From the NCBI GenBank assembly GCA_030581615.1, contig JAKTTT010000033.1, positions 179,786 through 243,785 of the forward strand: DNA of 64,000 bases. Direction: 5' to 3'. The position numbers and the translations under genes are program-made. Source of the stretch: Alloascoidea africana. Its lineage: Eukaryota; Ascomycota; Alloascoideomycetes; Alloascoideales; Alloascoideaceae. Positions 38,311-48,114 of the stretch are shown piece by piece. Numbering within the stretch: the first letter of the stretch is position 1; the number at the start of each line of letters is the position of its first letter. The notes under the pieces were generated by a model. The model did not search any database. It saw only the letters and a program-made list of their open reading frames with translations, and was not told where the DNA came from.

Positions 38311-40047
38311 TCAAGGATATCTGGAACGGAGAGTTGTTCTTTGCCGAACAGCACTCCAGAATGAGCCATAGCTCCATGTCAAGTCAGTTGCTCCTTTCAT
38401 GTAACCAGAGTCCCGGTCAAATTGTTCGCTCATGCTTCCATAGTAATCCTGATGTTCCCTAAGAACATCCAAGAATGAATCACCAAAGCTTAGGAGACCA
38501 TCAATAGTGGCGTTGTAGAGAGACGAATATGCACGGATTGACATAAACTGATCCTTTTTAAAGTCGCAGTTGTTAAGGTCGGAACCATGGTCGCTATGCA
38601 TTATATCAATGATAGATGTAAAGAAAGGTTCTGTCTTTTCGTCCAACTCAAGCATAAAATCTTTGTCTCTGGTGGCCAAATAGTCTGCAATTAGATAAAG
38701 CGAATGTGCAACTGTAGAAGTGCACAGGAACCATGGGTTACCCATTGAAGTGCCGTATCCATTGTACACATCTTCTGGGTACCTTCCAATACCAACTCCA
38801 ATGAGATTCGGCTTAATCCATCCGTTTCGAGCAAAAGAGTTCAATCTTTGCACGTTAATTGGATATCTCCATCTCATGTCAGTGATGAAAGAGTGCAAGG
38901 ATGAAATCACTTCAGGGGAGTATGGTTTGTACACAATATCCTCGAGTTCTTCCCCATTCCAAGATGATTCGTCCACAGCGTGTATCACTCCTAAGAACAA
39001 AGCAGCATCGAGACCACCACGATGGGAAAATCCTGGCGTTTCAACTAGGTGAAGCATATTCTCGCTCCAAAATTTATGTGAGACATATTCTCGCAGAAGC
39101 TGTTCTTGCTCATAGTAATACTTTGCTGCATGCTCATCATTAAAAGTGAGAGCGATCTTCTTGCCGAGAATCAAAGCTTTGAGTTGTACCATTGCAGTGA
39201 AAAAGTGAATGCCATCGACTTCTTCCCACAGATCAAAGCCGTTGGAACCCCAATAACGCGCGGTGTACTCCAGATCTGGCTTTATCAGAGTAAAATAAAG
39301 GTCCTCAAAGTCCTCTTTCTGGGCCCTTTCATGCTTAACCAAAGTGTTGATATATGTGATTGCAGTGATTGCCCGTAGTGGTGGACCATCCCTCTGTGGT
39401 CGACCCCAGTGATCAGTGAAAGGTTTACCATCAACCATGAATTTAGGTTCCCCCAGTCCAGACAAGTCCTTGTCGAACGACCCACTCGGGTTCGAAACAT
39501 GCTGGATATAGGCAGAAGTGTTTAGGTAGTTTTCGATGACAGTTTTCAGTGTGTCACAGTCGCCGTTTAGCTCATCAAATTTGAGAACAACCGACTTCAT
39601 TGTTATAGCAGCGTCTCGAACCCACTGGTAGTAATAATTAGGGTAGTGCTTAGAAGGGCTCGCAATAACAGTTCCGGGCAAGCCATCTGGGACGTTACTC
39701 CCAATGCCAGCGATGTTCTCGAGGATATTTTGAAATGATTTTTTTGTTTGTTGGCTGAGCCATTTCTCAAACTCTTCCTTCGGAATTAGGGAAATGGGCG
39801 GAGTCCATCCTTCGGGGTCAGTGTCTTGATCTGCCAGAGCGGCTTCGGATTGTGATGCAGTTTCGGTTTGTGGGGAAGCACCATATTGAAGAAGCAGCTG
39901 TGCCTGATTATTTATGCGATCCAATATCTCTCTTGAAGACAGTCCAAGGACCTGGATAGGAAAAGCCTCTGCTCTCGTCTGGAGCAAGCAGACAGTTAGA
40001 AAGCATGCAATTAACAGCGGAAACAAGCGCCAAGGGTGGAGTATCAT
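38311..40047 (-). CDS. Secreted glucoamylase, glycoside hydrolase family 15
   Basis: 578 residues. Signal peptide at ~1-27 (MILHPWRLFPLLIACFLTVC, then LLQTRAEA). The GH15 (alpha/alpha)6 domain runs from ~95: NVPDGLPGTVIASPSKHYPNYYYQWVRD, GLGEPKF, WGRPQRDGP, then GFDLWEEVDGIHFF with the catalytic acid Glu near 272, IGRYPEDVYNG..GNPWFL, and EQFDRDSGY with the catalytic base Glu near 540. It closely follows yeast glucoamylases of the Saccharomycopsis GLU1 type. It hydrolyses starch/maltodextrin from non-reducing ends. No starch-binding domain is present. An insert of about 50 residues (45-90) between signal peptide and domain is unusual. Confidence 0.94.
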   Translation of the reverse strand: MILHPWRLFPLLIACFLTVCLLQTRAEAFPIQVLGLSSREILDRINNQAQLLLQYGASPQTETASQSEAALADQDTDPEGWTPPISLIPKEEFEKWLSQQTKKSFQNILENIAGIGSNVPDGLPGTVIASPSKHYPNYYYQWVRDAAITMKSVVLKFDELNGDCDTLKTVIENYLNTSAYIQHVSNPSGSFDKDLSGLGEPKFMVDGKPFTDHWGRPQRDGPPLRAITAITYINTLVKHERAQKEDFEDLYFTLIKPDLEYTARYWGSNGFDLWEEVDGIHFFTAMVQLKALILGKKIALTFNDEHAAKYYYEQEQLLREYVSHKFWSENMLHLVETPGFSHRGGLDAALFLGVIHAVDESSWNGEELEDIVYKPYSPEVISSLHSFITDMRWRYPINVQRLNSFARNGWIKPNLIGVGIGRYPEDVYNGYGTSMGNPWFLCTSTVAHSLYLIADYLATRDKDFMLELDEKTEPFFTSIIDIMHSDHGSDLNNCDFKKDQFMSIRAYSSLYNATIDGLLSFGDSFLDVLREHQDYYGSMSEQFDRDSGYMKGATDLTWSYGSFWSAVRQRTTLRSRYP

Positions 40048-41481
40048 TAGTGTGGTTTATAGGGCAAAGGAAAATGTACTATTTAGTTTTGTTAGAGACC
40101 GAGTCAGTATCGGAGAATAGTAGAAGATGGAAAGAAGATCAAAGAAAGCAAAAAAAAAAATTTTGTGACAGAGATCATGGGCATTTATAAGGTACTTCAG
40201 GATCACAGTCACAGATTCTTTTTTTGAGGTGCGTTGAGTTTCTCCATGACCGCGCGCACGATGCGACCACCGGCCAAAAAAAAAACCTTTCTCCACGAGC
40301 GAGTCTATATCTGAGCCTGAAGCCCTTCCCACAAACACACTTCAAGTGTCCTTTCCCTCGTATTCTGGGGGCGATACGCACTGCCTGGATCAGCTCGAGT
40401 TTGAACGACGATCCTCGAGCTCAGTCCCGTCTGACTGCGCTGGCTGGTGGGAGACATGACCGTGGGCATGGAGCACGCGATGGGATTAGGGTTAGAGACA
40501 CGTCTCTCGGGCTGCCGCTTGTGACTTGTTCTGGTTTTGTGGGGTAAAGCCTCTGGATGACATCACTTGAGATCACATGTACCCTTCCGGGTTTATTTCT
40601 TTTTGCACGCTGCTCTCCCCCAGCTCGTTGCCAGGAATACCCAAAGCTAGATGATAATGCTGGATACAGATGGAAAGTGACCGCGGGACAAGGACTACGC
40701 GATACGGAAATATGTATTTAAGCGCTGTGAGGCCTTAAGGTTTTTGAAAGAAATAAAAAACAGGTGCCTTTGGAATGTGACAGTGACGGCTAGCGAGTGA
40801 GCAGCTATGAGCTGTGTAGCACAATATAGCAGCCCCTTCCTCTCCGATCCTATGATGATGTTAGATAGCTTAGGAGAGCAGCTTCTGCCACCCGTGTCTC
40901 TGCTGAATGTTCTCTAGTTTTTCACCTGAATCAAGCTCAACTTCAAGTAGCCACAAAATCTTTGGGTCGCTCTATGATCTCACATGCTGGGGACATATTG
41001 CCGTCAGCCTTGACAAAATGGATGATTCCGTTCTGTCCTTCTCACTCAGATCAGCATATTCAGCTTATACAGTCACGCTGACACTCTACTACGAAACAAG
41101 TCCCCTGAAGATCTTCCAATCCCAAAGCTGTTTTTGCATAGGTAACAAAAAAATATGTCCCAACTCTCAAAACGTGGATCTGCCAGTAAGATTCCTCGAT
41201 AGCCATTTGCTCCGGCAAAGTCCAGGGCGAAAATCGGGCTCTCGCTAATTAGAGCATTGATCCATGATTCTGTATAAAACTATTATTTTGATCTCCACAA
41301 CTCTCGCTTTAACGTTCTGTTTCGCTCTTTCGTACCAGGATTCGTATCCCCAGTGAAAGTGTTTCCCCACCAAGCCAGTTATAGGAGATGTGGGTGTATG
41401 GATGTTATCAACAAGAAGCGTGTGCAAAAAAAATTCCAAAACGGTAAGAGCCATTAAGGTACTTACTCAAAAATCTTTGAC
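40048..41481. other. Divergent gap glucoamylase/RIO1
   Basis: 1.4 kb without a supported gene. It contains an ATTAGGGTTAG telomere-like/Tbf1-like site at 40485-40495, a TATTTAA near 40713 and an ATGATGA/CTGA pair near 40851-40907 that only weakly resembles C/D boxes. Confidence 0.5.
40485..40495 (+). promoter_or_regulatory. Tbf1-like / telomere-type site ATTAGGGTTAG
   Basis: Two adjoining TTAGGG-type units in a divergent promoter region. Tbf1 binds TTAGGG at yeast promoters, including many snoRNA genes, and the repeat also resembles a telomere unit. Confidence 0.35.
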
Positions 41482-42936
41482 ATGAGCTTGGATTTAAACC
41501 CCAACGAGAAAAGCTTTGAAAGCTATCTGGCATCAAGCGATTCTGATTCAGACAGCGACTTTGATGACTCTTTTCCTAAGCGCAAGTCCTCGAGCTCACA
41601 GAAGAGCGTAGAGGATGATACTGGTAAAGATGAGAGGCATTCGATACTTGAAAAGTTTTCTTCCAAGATTAAGGTCGATGAGATGAATCTCTCAAAGGGA
41701 AAAACAAAGGTTGATAAAGCAAACAGGGCTACTGTTGAACAGGTTTTGGATCCCCGAACATTGAGAATATTGGTTAAGATGATCAATAGGGGTGTGATGG
41801 ATGAGATCAATGGCTGCATATCGACTGGTAAAGAGGCCAATGTCTACCATGCGCTATCCAGTTCTGAAGAGCTCCTGTTTAAGGACTTGGCAGTCAAAAT
41901 CTACAAAACTTCCATTTTGGTGTTTAAAGACCGTGATCGATACGTTAGTGGCGAGTTTAGATTCAGAAATGGCTATAGCAGGCACAACCCACGAAAAATG
42001 GTAAAAGTATGGGCAGAAAAAGAGATGAGAAATCTGAAACGGATACACCAATCGGGAATTCCTTGTCCCCAGCCACTTGAAGTACGCTCAAATGTTCTAG
42101 TTATGGAGTTCCTAGGTACCAGCGAGGCACCGGCTCCAAAGCTGAAGAATGCTGATTTGAGGGAAGATGAGTATCCTCAGGTTTACAACAGGCTACTGAC
42201 ATATATGAGAGTTTTGTACCAACAATGTCGCTTAGTGCATGCTGATTTAAGCGAATACAATACAGTTTACCATGACGGTGAGCTATACATAATCGACGTT
42301 TCTCAATCCGTTGAACATGATCATCCAAGGTCTCTAGAGTTTTTGAGAATGGATATTAAAAACGTGAACGACTATTTCAGACGGCAAGGTGTAGCTGTCC
42401 TTGGGGAGCGTACAATTTTCAAATTCATCACATACTCTGAATCAAGAACAAAGTCTAAGGAGGAGACAATGGATGAAATTGCTGAAAAGTTGGAAAAGAT
42501 CACTATTGATCATGACAATAGGGATGAAACAGAGGAAAATGCAGAAGAGCTTGACGATATAGTCTTCCGTTCCGTATATATCCCACAGACTCTTGATGAG
42601 GTAGTGGACTACGAGCATGACATTGAACTGTTAAACGAGGGCAAAGGAAATGATCTGCTCTACAGATCGTTGCTCTCTCATAAAAACGAAGGTGCAGAAG
42701 ATGGGGAAACTCAAGACCAGGAGAGTGAAGATGAGGGAGAGGATGATGGAAACAGTGAAGATGAAGATGAAACTTCGCAAGAGGATGAAGATGCTAAGCA
42801 TAAGCACAAAAAATTTGAAGACAAAGAAGCAAAGCGCGAAAGAAAGAAAGCCACAAAAGAAGACGCAAGAGAAAAGAGAAAGCATAAAATGAAGAAATCA
42901 CAGAAAAAAAAGTTAGTTAATAAGAAAAAGAGGTAG
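41482..42936 (+). CDS. RIO1: Atypical protein kinase/ATPase Rio1
   Basis: 484 residues from ATG 41482. RIO signature blocks: DKANRATVEQVLDPRTLRIL, STGKEANVYHA (nucleotide loop, ~114), LAVKIYKTSILVFKDRDRYV, GYSRHNPRKMVKVWAEKEMRNLKRI, VHADLSEYNTV (catalytic Asp near 255) and IIDVSQSVEHDHP (metal Asp near 271). The C-terminal third is acidic then very Lys-rich, as in yeast Rio1. Rio1 acts in late cytoplasmic 40S maturation (20S pre-rRNA cleavage) and rDNA stability. Confidence 0.96.
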   Translation: MSLDLNPNEKSFESYLASSDSDSDSDFDDSFPKRKSSSSQKSVEDDTGKDERHSILEKFSSKIKVDEMNLSKGKTKVDKANRATVEQVLDPRTLRILVKMINRGVMDEINGCISTGKEANVYHALSSSEELLFKDLAVKIYKTSILVFKDRDRYVSGEFRFRNGYSRHNPRKMVKVWAEKEMRNLKRIHQSGIPCPQPLEVRSNVLVMEFLGTSEAPAPKLKNADLREDEYPQVYNRLLTYMRVLYQQCRLVHADLSEYNTVYHDGELYIIDVSQSVEHDHPRSLEFLRMDIKNVNDYFRRQGVAVLGERTIFKFITYSESRTKSKEETMDEIAEKLEKITIDHDNRDETEENAEELDDIVFRSVYIPQTLDEVVDYEHDIELLNEGKGNDLLYRSLLSHKNEGAEDGETQDQESEDEGEDDGNSEDEDETSQEDEDAKHKHKKFEDKEAKRERKKATKEDAREKRKHKMKKSQKKKLVNKKKR

Positions 42937-43861
42937 AATAGTTGCTAATTCATTCATTTGTATTGTATACACAATCATGCCGTATTCCAGAAGTAAATTG
43001 TTTCAGAGAAAGCCAGACTGTAAATCCTATCCATGGGAAGCACTAGACACATTTAAACTGTGTGTTTCTTTACACTTGTAAGTTTCATTTTCCTAGTAAA
43101 ACATGAGTAGGAACTTCAAAGAAGAAACACAACACCTGTTTTGAAGAATGAATGTCAATAGTCGAAACATTTGCAGTGAACCGCCCTGCTTTCAAAAGTA
43201 AGACATTGCAAGCAAATGTTTTGTTTATCGAAGGCTTATCATTACTAGAACGGAACAGTCACATTGGTAATGATTTTCAGTTGGACTGTAATCGAAGTAT
43301 CATGCGCTTATTTTCAAGACTATGTTCTAAAGCCATCAAGCTCTGTCTCATCCAAAATGTAATAGTGATACACAAACTCCGAGGAAAACCTCTTTTTCTG
43401 GCAAGATCATCTTTATCGCCTATTAAGCAAAGAGATCAAACCCATAGCCCTGCTTAGTATCTTCCTTTGAGAAACAACAGTAAAAGCTTTTCAACAACTT
43501 CTATATTCGAGCACTCTTCATGATCTCATCTGCTACCCCCGTTTTCCTTTCACAGTTACCACAGCCTTCTTCACATAGTGTACCCAGAAGAGCTGCACTT
43601 GTGTAATGCCTTCTTTGAAGATTCTTTAAACAGAGCAGCAAGGCCCTTTATTGAACACCTTTCCTTGTTACAAGATTAGAGTTCTTGCACTTGCCTGCCT
43701 TCTACATCAGTGGCTCCCTCGAATGCTAATTCTAATCATTTCTGAGCTCCTCGGAGAATAGTGCTATACGTTCAACCATCCTCCCATCATAGTCTGTTCA
43801 GGTCGTAGTGACATAACAAAACTTCTAATATCTCTTGAACAAACAGAGACATTGACCAACC
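42937..43861. other. Gene-poor region after RIO1
   Basis: No intact gene. An open frame near 43550-43690 (contains IVYPEELHLCNAFFEDSL) has no start and ends after ~50 codons; its origin is unknown. Just before the next feature, IVLYVQPSSHHSLFRS (~43760) may be part of the copia relic. Confidence 0.35.
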
Positions 43862-44077
43862 CTCCATAAATATAAAAGGGGGTTTTTACTTCCGTCGAAA
43901 CAACTAGTCAAAAAAGGCTTCATCTTTGATACTACAAAAAAGCATCACTATTTCTGCAAAGAAGATGCTAATAATCTATTGTTAACGGGATGTGGGGATT
44001 CTGAATATGCAAGACCAGTAACTAAACACCTTCCAGTCATTGTTCCATTGAAATTTTTATTAACGCTGCTTTTTTGA
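43862..44077 (+). pseudogene. Probable Ty1/copia pol relic (GAG-pre-integrase region)
   Basis: 71-codon open segment without an ATG. KQLVKKGFIFDTTKKH, followed by a short stretch and NLLLTG, fits the copia pattern (L.KKG..V.F......I...G.L..TG) found between protease and integrase core. The segment LYVQPSSHHSLF upstream (~43767) resembles the LYVP..HNL motif that normally precedes it. No LTRs, integrase core or reverse transcriptase motifs were recognised. Confidence 0.35.
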
Positions 44078-46520
44078 AAGTGAGAGCACAAACTTACCTG
44101 ATGTACAAGAAAGATTCTACTGCCTTTTAGAATGATAAATGAAATTTGCGACTGAGCGTCTTGATTGTAAAATACAGAGGCACTTCCTTTTCTAGAAAAA
44201 ATTTAAACACTGCTTGCCCCAAAAAAGCAGAGCTCATCTCTGAAAATCACTTGCAGAAGCAATTGCGTTACACTTGTCGCACAAGAATCCCTCTGAGATA
44301 TTGTCTGAAACAATGTCTCAAACGTAGAATGCTTATTTGAGAATCATAACCAGCCTCTCTTTGGCAGGTCAATGTCATCAATAAATCGCTCGGATATGAC
44401 TCGCATGCGAAGAAACCACCAGATTGAGCTAGACTGCTACTCTTTTATTATCACGTAAAGTAATCTTGCCACTGCCTGGTCTCCCTGAATATGCATTCGA
44501 CCAATTGCTTTAGCAAGCATATGATTCACGCCTACTAATTGAATTGATTGATAAATATCTCGGCTCTAGTGGAGAGCTTGGAAACAATCCACTTAGCGCC
44601 ACTTTATATCCCTCGGAACAACCGTATAGAAGCTCTTTCATCACACATTTACGAATCATCTAGAATGGACATCCAGATCTGCGCTATTTTGTGCCCAATT
44701 ACCAATGTGTTACCCATAAATGACGGAGCAGTGTTCAAGACGATTTTTTGTTCGAGTTTTTTCTGCAGCACCATCTTAAAGCAGATTCGAAGAGGTCAAC
44801 ACTAGTATCTTGGAAAGCACAAACATTAAAAAGTCATTAATCAAAAATTCTACTTTGAAGGGGAAGCTCTTCCCAAAAGCACACTGCTGTGTTCTACTTT
44901 TCCCAATTGGCAAAAGATCAAGCCAACTTGTTTCCTTCTTGTAGTGTCCAGGCCGACATACCGTGGGTAAGCGTCCTAAACTTGCCAAGATGATTCGTAA
45001 AATATGAGATTCTCCCAACAAAGCCATGACATTAAAATTAAATCAAAATCTGCTTTTGGAGTGTCTTCCATGAAGTATTTGCAAGCGCGTCGACTAAGCG
45101 CTTTAACATACGCCCGCGGGTCGATGATCAACCAGCCAATAATATAGAGAAGGTAGCTAAGCGCTTGGAGCTAATGCTATTTTTGCTAAACTCTAAACTC
45201 TAGCTGTGTGCATTTTGTTCCAGAAAATACCCAAAACCCATAGGGCGAGAAATCAATTAAATTTCTTGGCCAAAAAGTCACAAACAAGCATTTCCACAAC
45301 CGTGGGGGAGACATGATTACGTATTCAAATAATTTTCCTGGTAAACCCGGGCAGATAGTACAAAACATTAAGCTTATGCCACAGCTATTAGTTCTTCCGA
45401 CACAAACACATTTTTGTCGGCGATGAGTCGGCAAAAAGACGAAGTTGAAGGATCTGCCCCTTCTAAGCGCATATTTTCTAATAGAGTTTAGGCTATTCTG
45501 GCCCCTCCGCAGAGAAAGTTCCATAGTTTCAAAATTATAACAACCAAGAAAAAAAAAGATGGGGTTATAAACTATGTGAAGTGAAGGATTAGCTCATTTA
45601 TTCCGCTTTTACGCCCAGATTATCAACATGGACAGAGCGCAAATTGAACGATGAAGGATTCATATGTCTATGTTCCTTGTTGATAGCAGAGTCGTAAACT
45701 GTATATAGTGATCTGTCCCTTAGAGGACACGCAAGTTCAGAAACAGAGACTTCGAGTAGCCACTTTTCATTTTCTCTTCTTCATGTAGCAATACACGCTT
45801 CCAGCAGTAGTTTTAGCACCAGAGAAGCAAAGAACGATCCGTAGACTCCAACATCTGGACAAATCGAAAAACCTTGTGGCGTCGGGGAAATAAGGAAACA
45901 AAGCTATCCTTGCCCGGCCATTGGCTGACAGCCGAACGAAAAATTGTTGAGGGCTTGCCTATTTGGGCACTTTAGGCAATGGCCCTGAACCAGTATTATT
46001 TTTTCATTTTGAGGCAGCGGCGGCTCGCATCTGGGCGCTGAAAACCTGGCGGAGACCTATGTGTCATTTTCCCAACTCTTTCCTGCCCTCCTTTATTTTC
46101 TTCTCCTACCTACTTTCGATACTCGTTAGCGCCTAAATACCACTTTTTCTTTGCCAGATTACTGGTTGTTTATAAGCATCTTTTCTATTTTATCGTATAT
46201 ACCTACAGAGGATATACGGACCCAAAAGCATCGAATCTCTGGATCTTTCTGATCTTCCATTCTCTATAGCCCCGCGCAAATCTACAGATTTGCCAGGAAA
46301 ATAGCATCGTTTTTTTTCTCTATCGTCTACTATTCTGCAATTACAGTTGCGCACGTTCCTCTGTTTGTGTTGAAGATTTCCTCTTTCATTTCCTTATCAT
46401 CTTTTTAATTATCATTTCGTTCGTCGTCCCCTTATCGGTCCAAAGCTTATTATCATCACGCTTTTCTTGGGCAAAGCACTACGTTGTTTTCCTCTATTCG
46501 CATATTAGCTGACTGATTAA
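44078..46520. other. Gene-poor region before carbonic anhydrase
   Basis: No intact gene. Contains scattered short open segments (e.g. minus strand 45186-45524, see findings), and a long pyrimidine-rich tract (46080-46480) that probably is the carbonic anhydrase promoter/leader. Confidence 0.4.
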
Positions 46521-46757
46521 GGCCGATTCGCATTCGCATTGAAGCTAGGAACATTTTGCCATTCTCCTGGTCTGGGAAAAGCCTTGCGATCTGCCTATTC
46601 TTATTTTTCAATTCCAAAACCCACTTTATCCTCCAATCCAGCTGCATCTCCTTCTGGCTGTCGTCGATCCTGCTCCTCCTCATCTCTACCGTCTGATACT
46701 AATCTCAAACATCTAGCCAAAACATATAAAAAGAAAGTGGTTCCCATAAATTCCGAA
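46521..46757 (+). other. In-frame, AUG-less extension resembling a mitochondrial presequence
   Basis: 79 open codons directly 5' of and in frame with the carbonic anhydrase ATG, after a TAA at 46518. The encoded segment has many Arg/Lys/Ser and only two acidic residues (D near 46695, E just before the ATG). Near-cognate starts such as TTG at 46539 exist. Alternatively the segment is joined to an unseen upstream exon: a CTGAC motif and AG lie just before 46521. Confidence 0.4.
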
Positions 46758-47522
46758 ATGTCATCTCCATCTGCAGAAAATCCCACTACACCATCCACCA
46801 TGACTGCTCCACATGCTGCTGAAACACAACAAGAACAGCACGCTCCATCCAAAACGCCCTTGTTCAAGCTGAACCACTCTTGTTCTATTTCAGACCTGCT
46901 CAACCACAACCATCAATGGGCTGACCGTACGGTACAAGAATACCCCACCTTGTTTCCTACAAATGCCCATGGACAATCGCCCCATACCCTTTGGATTGGA
47001 TGTTCAGATTCACGTGCTGGAGATACATCTCTCGACTTGTTGCCAGGAGAGGTTTTTGTTCACAGAAATATTGCCAACCTGGTGCCCTTTGGCGATTTAT
47101 CTTCCTTATCTGTGGTACAGTTTGCTGTTGACGTTCTAAAAGTCAGCAAGATTGTTGTTTGCGGACACACAGACTGCGGTGGGGTCTGGGCTGCCCTGGC
47201 CACTAGAAGAATCGGTGGAGTAATGGACCACTGGATTCGGAATATCAAGGATGTCAAGGCCCGAAATATGGCCATTTTGGATGCAATTGCCGACCCCGTT
47301 GAAAAATGCAACAAGCTAGTCGAGCTTAACGTCATCAGCCAGGTGCACAATGTCATGCGACATGAAAGCGTGGTGGAAGCTTTGGGAAGGGGGGATATCA
47401 AAGTTTATGGCGCGGTTTACAATGTGGCCGATGGCAAGATCAAACTGGTCGATGTTCCAGAGGACGAGCATCATGGGGAATACATAACTCAGATAGATGG
47501 CCACTCACTTGGAGGTCACTGA
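46758..47522 (+). CDS. NCE103: Beta-class carbonic anhydrase
   Basis: 254 residues from ATG 46758; a second ATG with a good context follows at 46800. Zinc and catalytic residues are visible: C82 and D84 in WIGCSDSR, H137 and C140 in VCGHTDCGG. Other family blocks are PGEVFVHRNIANLV and VVQFAVDVLKV. The enzyme supplies bicarbonate for carboxylation reactions and is needed for growth in ambient CO2. The frame is open for 79 further codons upstream (see the separate entry). Confidence 0.93.
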   Translation: MSSPSAENPTTPSTMTAPHAAETQQEQHAPSKTPLFKLNHSCSISDLLNHNHQWADRTVQEYPTLFPTNAHGQSPHTLWIGCSDSRAGDTSLDLLPGEVFVHRNIANLVPFGDLSSLSVVQFAVDVLKVSKIVVCGHTDCGGVWAALATRRIGGVMDHWIRNIKDVKARNMAILDAIADPVEKCNKLVELNVISQVHNVMRHESVVEALGRGDIKVYGAVYNVADGKIKLVDVPEDEHHGEYITQIDGHSLGGH

Positions 47523-48114
47523 TGCTATGATTGAATTTTACTTGATTTGTGTAATTAGAGTCTATCTTCGAATTTATTGACTTCACCTTTTTTTGTGTAT
47601 TTCTCTCTTTTTGAGTTTATCGTCATGACCTTCCTAGCTATTTCGAGCAAGCTTTATCGTCCGACTAAGAGGTAAATGCATGGCATTGGTCACGGCTTTC
47701 CACGCTGTTACGAACAAGCCAAGGTTAAGATGGAAAAATCTTTTATTCAATTGTGAAGGCTACTAATGTTGTGATAAGAATCGGAATTCAAATCGTTACG
47801 TAGACCGAACAATATGTATTCTAGACTTTAAACAGAAAAAGACAGAGACAGCCTTTACCCAATTAACACACATGGAAATGACAGTGATTCAATTAATCAC
47901 CTATTCTTGTACACGCCGCAACAACGCTATGACTTTAAATAAAATGGTTTCCAGGAATTGTTCTGCTCATGCTCTATATCTTCAACATGAAGCATATCAG
48001 TGACAACGATTACGCGTGATGCGTAAGTCACAGAACAGATCGCCATCGTTTCCCAAGGACAGGCCGATGAAGGTACTGTTAAAGAAATAGACAAGTCAGA
48101 ACCTTGGGTTGATA
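47523..48114. other. Intergenic region NCE103/COG6
   Basis: About 590 bases, AT-rich. Contains TGATTCAATTAATCA (47883-47897), an imperfect dyad. No gene seen. Confidence 0.55.

Noticed and set aside
40845-40910. Possible C/D box snoRNA (ATGATGA ... CTGA)
   Set aside because: No terminal stem, no D' or C' box and no rRNA-complementary guide recognised; kept only as a weak finding.
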